Source: Albula goreensis (Eukaryota > Chordata > Actinopteri > Albuliformes > Albulidae). Taken from it: a stretch of DNA of 64,000 nt. The notes beneath the pieces are model-generated. The model searched no databases and was not told the origin of the DNA. It saw only the letters and a program-made list of their open reading frames with translations. A program made the translations under genes and the position numbers. The stretch covers positions 54,680,180 to 54,744,179 of the forward strand of contig CM040741.1 of NCBI GenBank assembly GCA_022829145.1. The letters are read 5' to 3'. Positions 56,597 to 64,000 of the stretch are shown here, piece by piece (position 1 is the first letter of the stretch; each line of letters starts with the position of its first letter).

Positions 56597-56621
56597 GGGA
56601 TGGGTGGGGCTGGGGGCGGGG
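56597..56621 (+). other. G-quadruplex / GC-box motif
   Basis: GGGATGGGTGGGGCTGGGGG then CGGGG: five G runs with loops of one to two bases, among the strongest quadruplex patterns in the window. GGGGCGGGG at the end is also a consensus SP1/KLF box. It lies on the unc5c template strand. Confidence 0.8.
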
Positions 56622-57054
56622 TCTGGCCCACTATGAAAAGAGTTGCTGTTTGGGGCTGGCGAAGGTAAAAGGGGGAAAAGGCTGAAGAGTCCCCAAGGCC
56701 GTGGGTTTGAGAGTTCATGTTATCTTACCTCCTGCCATACACTCTTTCCCTTTCCCCCCAATGAAGTACCGTATTCATAATTCAGGCATCCGAGTCATAA
56801 CTCACAACTTGCCCTCTTCCCCCCACAGATCAGACTTTTGCTAGCAGAAAATGCATTCAAGGGTAATATGGGGATACTTGAATAGGCTTGAAACCGTAAA
56901 TAGCACATACTCCCACTATTTTTTTTTTTTCAAATTACAGCGATGAATATCCATGAAAATTAAAATGATTGTATTGATGCAATGCATTTTGTGCTTGTCT
57001 GTGAATATGTGGTGCAGATGTGTGTGATTGTGATGTGTATGTGTTTGTTTCTTG

Positions 57055-57082
57055 GTGTGTGTGTGTGTGTGTGTGTGTGTGT
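57055..57082. repeat. (TG)n microsatellite
   Basis: Thirteen or more perfect TG units between TTGG and TTAGTGC. Confidence 0.95.
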
Positions 57083-59209
57083 TAGTGCAAGCATGCATGT
57101 GAGAACAGTGCCTGCAGGGGTCCTGTCCTTCAGACACATTTCTGCTTCATTTGGGTTTGAGTGCATTAATATTGCACTATCTGTGGTTACAGGGTTAAAT
57201 GGCTGATGAGCCAGGAAAACAGTGGAAAAGATTTCAGAGGCTGTATTTTTGTCATCCTGTGTCTCTCTGTTAAAATGCACCTCCAACAGTGGGGTCACTG
57301 CAATGTCATTCCTCAGCTGACTCTTGCAGAATTTAAGAGCGATAAGAACAACATGTGTTCCCATCTTATTTCAAAACATGAAATCTTTCTCTCATCAGTT
57401 TTCACCTCATCCATCAGTTATTTTCCTCCTCCTGTCCTGTCATGATTCATCTGTGATGAATTGGAAGGGAAAAAAAGCCTTCAGCCACTGCATCAATGCT
57501 TATCTAAACATCAATAAAGCACGCCACACCATTTTTTTTTCTTCGTCTCACAGTTTTTAGTAATTATACTGTAAAAGCTGTCACCCTTGAATGTTCAATT
57601 TCCTTTTCAACCAAGCCTAAATCTATGCTCCAGAGTAAATCATGCAAAATAATTGCAAATAAATCACTGATGTTGCGGAATGCCACAGCTAAATTATCAC
57701 AACTGTATTTAGATTTTTTTTTGTCTATTATTTTTCATTCCATTATTTCTTCAGATTGTTTAATATTCCTTTCTATCTTTGTGATTATCTCTACTGACTT
57801 TAAAATAGTTGTTACAGCTTCTGTTTGTGACAAGTCCCATTAATTCATCCATATATTACAAACTACAATTGTCAGTTTCCCACACGTTTTCCTGCAGTCC
57901 TTTAACAGGGATCTATGTCTCTATAAAGTGAAAGGTAAATTTTGTGACATTCCCTTCCCAGCCAAAGGGTTTTAGTTTGGTCTGTTCTCTTGGAGGTGTA
58001 AGGTTCACAATTAGCAGTGCTGGTAAATGGCTGCTATGCCAGGCTATCTGGACTGGAGCATTATGAATCTGTGTGTTCACACAAAAGACACCAGGACTAC
58101 TCTTTTAATCTCATCACAAGGGACATACCCACTCAAGTTAACAACAATCCTGATCAAATAACACTTTCAGAAGTGACAGAAGCCATTAGTGCTCAAATGT
58201 GATTTGTTTTTAAAATGCATTATTTTTTAAGGGATTGTTCCCAAATTAGCTTACAAGTGACCAAGCCAATGTCTGGCATGAGATCATTTACTGATATTTT
58301 TATACAGGTTATTGTTTTTGGAATTGACTGATAATGTAAGTGAATTTCTGTGGGGTGTGATGGAGTAAAAACACTTCATGGCAAAAAATCTATTTAGTCA
58401 GTCAGGCACAAGCTGTATGTGCAGGAATTGGTTATGCATTGGATTTGAACCACATATGAATATGGTCCAAAACAGATTTGAAGAAATACTTTTCTGTGAG
58501 AACATTTTCTGCTTAGACCTTGAGGAAAAAATCTGATACAAATCAGATTTCTGTCACTTCAAGATCTGCTTAAACATTGCCAAACAAACTTGAAAAGATG
58601 TCAAAAGACAAGTAATTTTTCAAATATGAGCAACGGCAGGTATTATGGGTGTTTGGTTATGCTGTTTGGGTTTCCTTAAACTCAAAAGAGAAACATTACA
58701 GATTTAAATGTGAGGTGTATGTGTAGGTGTTTGTTGATCTTTTGTTGAGGAAAGACTGCATGATAAAAGATTATTTGATTTTTGCTGTGAGTGCTCCACA
58801 CCTCACTCTACTCTTTTCCTCTTGTGGTCGTTTAAGGGATTCAACCTTACAGAATCTGTACAATCACATTAAAACACAAACACAGACACAGCCCTTTTAA
58901 ATAAGCACATATGGGTATGTGGGGATACAGTAGTCTTGTTTTGTTCATGATAAAAAGAGAATTATTGAAATATACAAAGGTATTGTTTTAATGCTTGTGA
59001 GTCTTTCAACAGGCCCCTGTCTTACTCTCTTTAATTAGGAAGGTTAGTTACAGTGTTTTATTTTTTCCCTTGCCAATCAATGTTACTTACCAACCCAGAC
59101 ACAAGAAGAAAGATGTGCGCCCATTCACAATTCTGAGTGAATGCTGCACTTTGCCCCTTAAGAAGTGTCACTCTGTCTGACCCTTGCCCTGGGCAAAGCC
59201 ATCCCCCTC

Positions 59210-59345
59210 CATAGCTGTTTTCACATATGAACTCCATAAAATGTCCGGAGAATCAGGTCTGGACATTTTCCAGAGATGCCCTTTCACACATGTAGCACAG
59301 AGCTGGAGATTCTCCGTGTCAGACACGTTCATACCTACTGGAAAT
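59210..59345. repeat. Possible dispersed repeat with inverted CCGGAGAATC
   Basis: CGGAGAATC at 59246-59254 and its exact reverse complement GATTCTCCG at 59308-59316 flank a block with TTTCACACA and TTTCACATA words. The composition (GGTCTGGACATTTTCC, CGTGTCAGACACG) differs from the surrounding intron and resembles a fish MITE that I cannot name. Confidence 0.35.
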
Positions 59346-59839
59346 ATTATATATAAATGACATGCTCCTGTCCTAGCAAATACTGAGCATTAATCAACTG
59401 CAACACTTACGAATTGTGTAACATTGTGCCCTGAAAACATAAAGCAAAGATTTTACACCTCAAGGAAGCAGGTAAAGTATATTGGCATCTAAGACAGCAG
59501 TTTGTCCGCAGGCTTTGTCTGCTCATATTATATGACTCAGCAGCGGCCTATTTACAGTCAGCATGTTTGCCAAAACCTGTTGTCTTCAAGAGGAGTTTTT
59601 CCGTGGCAGTCTGTTTACCCTGATATTTCTTAACAGTGAACACCCATTTTCATCAGTTTTAATTGGATTGGTACCTAGACTCTCAAAAACTCTTTCTCAA
59701 TGCACACACATGTCAAGTGAGGGAGGAAGGATGAATTCTTTTGTTTCAACACAGACTCAGAAAAAATGGAGCACTACCAACCTACCATTATACACCATGG
59801 ATAATTATATTGTTCCTTGAGTGCATCAGCCATCTCTTT

Positions 59840-59911
59840 CACAAACACACACACATACGCTCACAGGCACGCACACACACATGCATACACACACACACAC
59901 ACACACACACA
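59840..59911. repeat. (CA)n microsatellite, interrupted
   Basis: CA repeats broken by TACGCT, GGCACG and ATGCAT, ending in a 25-bp pure CA tract. Confidence 0.95.
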
Positions 59912-60589
59912 GGGTGCTTGAACACAAATAGTTCACAACAGTTTGCAGGTGATTTAGATTGTGTTTGTTACTTTGGGGTTTTCTGGTTTGCACAGATGAT
60001 TTTCCTTGACAAACAGAATGAATAAACTCTCCTTCTCTTCAGCTCTCATCTGCTCCTTCACATGCTCTGTCCATCCCCCACTCTCCTCCTCAGTCAGTGA
60101 GATAATGCATGCAGCTGTAGGAGATTATTAATCTGGGCCTGGATGCACCTTGCTGTAACCATTCCTTCCAGCTCCACACCACATCCCACCAAGCCCTGTT
60201 CCATAAAATGTCTGTTTCTCTTTTTTATGTAGAAATTACATCCTGTGCTTCAGCTTTTTTTTTCATTTAGTAGAAAGTAGAGATGAAGACAAGCATGAAA
60301 TTTTTTATTCAGAAAAGTCCCTGAAAATATCTCATCCCTACACATGAGCCAAGAGCTGGACAAAATGTGACATAAGACTCGACTCTCCTCTGCCAACCAT
60401 ATCGAGCAATGACTAATGTCTGGTCTTTTGCCATGAAGCCTTAATTTGCATCTTGTGATACATGGGAAAATGGGGAAAAAAACTCATTATATCCATTCAG
60501 TGAGGATTATTTTTGTGAGGATTTTACTGTGCCCTGATGTGTTAATATTTGCATGTACTTAAATTCAAGTCTTCTCTCTCAAGTTTCCT

Positions 60590-61000
60590 CTTGTCATAGG
60601 TCACACAATCTTTACTGCTTTTCTGAAGTTCTGAACAGTTTGTAGTAAGTTGTGTACCATTGTTAAGATAGGAAAGCCCTCCAGTTCTTTGAGGAATGAA
60701 AGAGGTGATGATCTGCTTCACACTATGCACCCCAGAACTTCCCATAAAAGTTCATTTAGATTTGAGGATTTATAGCATTTGGAATATGGAATGTATTTGA
60801 CACCAAAAATGGTGTTCATGAAACCACTTTTGAAGTTGTTTTCAATGTGTATGGGAGCATTATGATATTGCTGTTAGTGGACATCATGAGAGAATAGCGT
60901 TTATATTACAGGGTGTACCTAGTCTTGAAAAAAATGGAAAATTTTGCTGAAGACACTTGCAATTTAACTTTCGATGAAGTTCCCACAATTATTCAGTGGT
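60590..61000 (-). pseudogene. Decayed Tc1/mariner-superfamily transposase
   Basis: Read on the minus strand, the segment around 60815-60876 gives QQYHNAPIHIENNFKSGFMN, which lines up with the QDNAPxHxAxxVxxWFxxH block around the second catalytic Asp of Tc1-like transposases. The segment near 60700-60760 gives a degraded PDLNPIEHLW-like stretch (PQI-MNFYGKFWG) with a stop. Further along, the nucleotide sequence GGGTGTACCTAGTC and GGGAGCATTATGAT recur in fish copies of this family. Frameshifts and stops are frequent, so this is an old inactive fragment. Its ends and terminal repeats were not found. Confidence 0.55.
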
Positions 61001-63504
61001 GAGTATCACTTCAATAATTTTTTAACCTACATTCCTAACGTACCTCTTAACCCTAAGTAATCTTACCTACTTGTTGGGAGAAACTAATTTTATGGCAGCT
61101 GAATAGCTTGATCAAGGACTCAGCAAAAATACAGCCAGATTAAAAATGCATCACTGAAATTACCAATATGCCCCTATTTGCTTCTGTTTTGGCTTTATGT
61201 TGCTTTGGCAAGGGCGGAAATAGAAACCATGGTATTAAAGGGACCACTTTGGTAACATGTAGGGTCCACAGTGGGAAAAATAATTTTTTCCTGGGTTGTT
61301 ATGGTACTGGCACATGCAGGTATGAAATAAACATAACTGAAGTCTGAAATCAGCTTGATTTTCAAGCGTGCACATTTAAAATTCCAACCTCTTGCACAAA
61401 GGGTTTGAAATAAGTTGCAATTGTGATGCCACAGCTTGCCTTCACTTGCACACTCCTCAGTTATCACGGTGTATACTGTTATGTACAGCTATTACAACAG
61501 TTAATAGTGTCCACCACGGTGCTGTAGTTTATTACTATGAATGAATGAATGTGTCAAACCCATTCAAACAGTCAAAGGGACAAACAGCTGCAGGGAAATT
61601 AACTGAAGAATGTCAAGACATCTTAATTATTAAGAAAAAAACTGTACAGCGTCATTTTATAGGTGCCCCGGAATTATATATCATTGGAATCAAAATGGCC
61701 AAAGGGTGTTTAGTTTAATTCTCATCCTATGTGTACGATGTGATTATGTTTCTTATTCTCAATGTGATCAATAAAAAGGTAAGAAATTGCACATTTAAAG
61801 GTTAGCTAAAATAATTAATTAAAAGTCTTGGGTAAATCTCATTTGCATGCACACAGTTCCACTAGAATAAGCCAAAGTGTAACAGTTGAATATTTCCCTC
61901 TGCTGCAGCCATTTGGGAGGCAATCAAGGCCACACATTCTACTGGACATGCCGCAGTAAAAAGACTTGGGTTATCAAAGCAAACCTCCTGAGCCAGAAGG
62001 ACTTAGCATATAAGAGGCACAGCTCTGGGGCTCTGAGTCAAACTGCAGCTGGACAGGCTGCCCTTGAAAGTCAATCCATACCCATGCACATAAACCTGCT
62101 CCTCTCTCCTGCCATCTTCACAGTCCCTTTGGCCTCTCCATATCCCAAACTCAAAAGATTTGCATCTGAACCTTCCATAGAGTCTTCCATAGACTGCTCA
62201 AAAGTGAATCAGATTAAGTACTTTAAGAGGATGAGTAAAATAAAAATATACAGAGGGTGATTTCTTATAAAAATGTAACAGGTTCATGTAGATGATTGGT
62301 GCCTCACCCACTACATAATCAGAGAGATGTTTCAATCCAAAAGCAGTTCTGAGTCCGTTACCTTTATGCGCCACGGTTTTCACATGTCTTCACATGTCTT
62401 CACAACACCCTCCAATCAATGTTAACTATCCATAGCACATCAAATCAATAGAGATACATCACTCTCCCTGAAGTTGCAAAGACTCACATGAGACGACTCC
62501 CACTCGACTCCAGGGAAGGAAAAAGGGTCGGTTGTTGTTTTTACATGCTATGCCCACTCCCGCTGTGCAAACTGCACACAGACCACTGTCTGTTCTGATC
62601 AGCTCATGAATATTCTTGACTTGAGGAGCCCAGTGATTCATGGAGCTGAGCTTAGATGATGAAATGAATAAGTCAATCATAAGAGCTGGCTGTGGTAAGC
62701 TGGAGCATGTATAATTCAGTACTGCTGACAGAAAGTGCAGTGGTGTGCTGACCTCTGACCTCTCAGACCCAGGGCATTGAAAAACTGTCCCACCCCTGCT
62801 CCTGTCCTGCTGATTGACAGCAAAGATGCTCCCCCGGGACAGGAAGCTCAGGGCTGACCATGACTTTGGGACAGGAATTAAAAGTTACACATCCTCCTCT
62901 GCATGAGGATATGAGGCAAACTGCAGAGTGATAGCTGCTCAATCATTCATCAAAGAACCTAGGAGAACATGACACATCATTTTAAAAAGTTAAGTACTTT
63001 TGCTAGTACTTCCCCTGTCCCTCAGGGAATGGAGAGGAGGGAGAGGAAGGAAACGGGTGAAAATGTACAGTATGAGTATGTAACTCTTATCCACCAGTAA
63101 CATTTCCTCTATTTCAAAAGGAGATCTTAATGATTGGATTCCTTCAAAATGATGGGAAAACTTTTGTTTCAGGAATTAGGGCATTTAGGAATGAAGAAAC
63201 AATGATAAAATAACAACTGCAATGTCTGTTTGATCTTCTTCATTTTTGGATATATTTTACACTTAATCATGTTTCCAGACTGTACTAAATAGTAGTTAAA
63301 TGATTTATACAACTCCTAATATTCAGTGTAAAAAAGTAAACAATGCTTAAGATTCAATAACTATAACAATAACCAAATAAATGTTTGGTAGTTGTGCCAC
63401 AAAACACTTCCTGTACTTATTTATTAGTCTTTCCCAGCAGTGATATCTGTTGGTTTTGGGGTTTGAACTGTTCATTTCAATCCTGTCACAATGTCTCAGT
63501 TAGG

Positions 63505-64000
63505 AATATATCTGACTTTGACTAGGGCATTCCAAAACTTTAAATTCCTTTTTCTTAAGCCATTCTTATTTAAAAACATTGCTTTTGTGCTTTGCATCAT
63601 TGCCTTAATGCATGACACAGTTGCATTTCAGCTGCAGCTCACAGACCGATGGCCTGGCAATCCTCTGCTGAATGCTCAGATACATAGCCAAATCCATGGC
63701 AAGTAATCCAGGCTCTGATGCAGTAAGGCATCCCCAAACTTCACCAACGACGCCACCAACGCCACGCTGGATCATTGGAATGATTCTAACTGTTCAGTAA
63801 ATCATCTGTTCCTAGAGTATTATTCCAGACCTTTTGAGGAGTGTCTAGGTGCCTTTAGTAAACCTGAGAAATGCATTCTTGTTCTTCTTAGTGAACAGTT
63901 GTTGCTGACTAGCTGATTTACCAATCAGCTCTCTATTGGAGTATTATCCCATGGTTTTCTAATGGTTTAGTCATAAACATTGACCTTAGCCAAGGTGAGA
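63505..64000 (-). pseudogene. Tc1-like transposase relic (runs off right edge)
   Basis: On the minus strand 63515-63640 gives VCELQLKCNCVMH, a stop, GNDAKHKSNVFK, a stop, then EWLKKKEFKVLECPSQS. This aligns with the VRELKLKRxWVMQQDNDPKH...EWLKKNKxKVLEWPSQS block of fish Tc1 transposases. Stops fall at 63605-63607 and 63566-63568, and the position of the second catalytic Asp is not conserved. Further right the DNA still resembles the middle and N-terminal coding part (GCATCCCCAAACTTCACCAA, then GCATTCTTGTTCTTCTT, and CATTGACCTTAGCCAAGGTG at the edge), which implies that most of the element is present but broken. The HTH part and one terminal repeat lie beyond 64000. Confidence 0.8.

Noticed and set aside
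56960-57364. Minus-strand open frame of 134 codons with a Thr-His run
   Set aside because: The run is the translation of the TG/CA microsatellite at 57055-57082.
61886-62260. Plus-strand open frame of 124 codons
   Set aside because: Composition looks plausible (KLKRFASEPSIESS) but nothing is recognised. It lies in unc5c intron antisense without promoter or splice support.

Overview
This is a vertebrate, almost certainly teleost fish, window taken from inside one large gene. Only about 480 of the 64,000 bases can be shown to encode a cellular protein. They are three consecutive minus-strand exons (18071-18301, 10374-10517, 1139-1242) of the netrin receptor gene unc5c. Each exon has a consensus acceptor and a GT donor. 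The phases chain correctly (1-1-1, then 0), and the joined 157 complete codons plus split codons read through immunoglobulin domain 1 and into immunoglobulin domain 2. The teleost assignment rests on the company the exons keep: an L2-type retroelement tail with (TGTAA)n repeats and the GGATA-loop hairpin, a tRNA-headed SINE of fish type, Tc1-like transposase relics and dense CA/GA microsatellites.

Layout, left to right. 1-1138 is the start of the intron downstream of the third exon. 1139-1242 is the exon that opens Ig2. 1243-10373 is a 9.1 kb intron with an L2-type tail at 3561. 10374-10517 is the exon that completes Ig1. 10518-18070 is a 7.6 kb intron with CA and GA microsatellites and a 27-bp-arm hairpin. 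18071-18301 is the exon with the mature N-terminus and most of Ig1. From 18302 to the right edge (45.7 kb) lies what is evidently the large first intron. The exon for the signal peptide is not in the window, and neither are the later exons (rest of Ig2, TSP1 repeats, transmembrane segment, ZU5, UPA, death domain).

The long first intron holds nearly all the structure worth noting. It has a pogo/Tigger-like MITE (32925-33257), a 26-bp minisatellite (33611-33706), a LINE 3' end directly abutting a SINE (35320-35830), an exact-period 20-bp minisatellite (36260-36389), a CpG-rich patch (about 39955-40125), a hAT-like MITE (45274-45453), two decayed Tc1/mariner transposases (about 60590-61000 and 63505 to the edge), two strong G-quadruplex motifs (43426, 56597) and several AT-rich, homeobox-motif-dense stretches that look like candidate developmental enhancers.

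I found no second gene, no tRNA, rRNA or recognisable small RNA gene, and no CRISPR or prokaryotic feature. Nothing here supports a new multi-gene system. The notable items are transposon archaeology and putative cis-regulatory sequence inside a neural guidance receptor gene.
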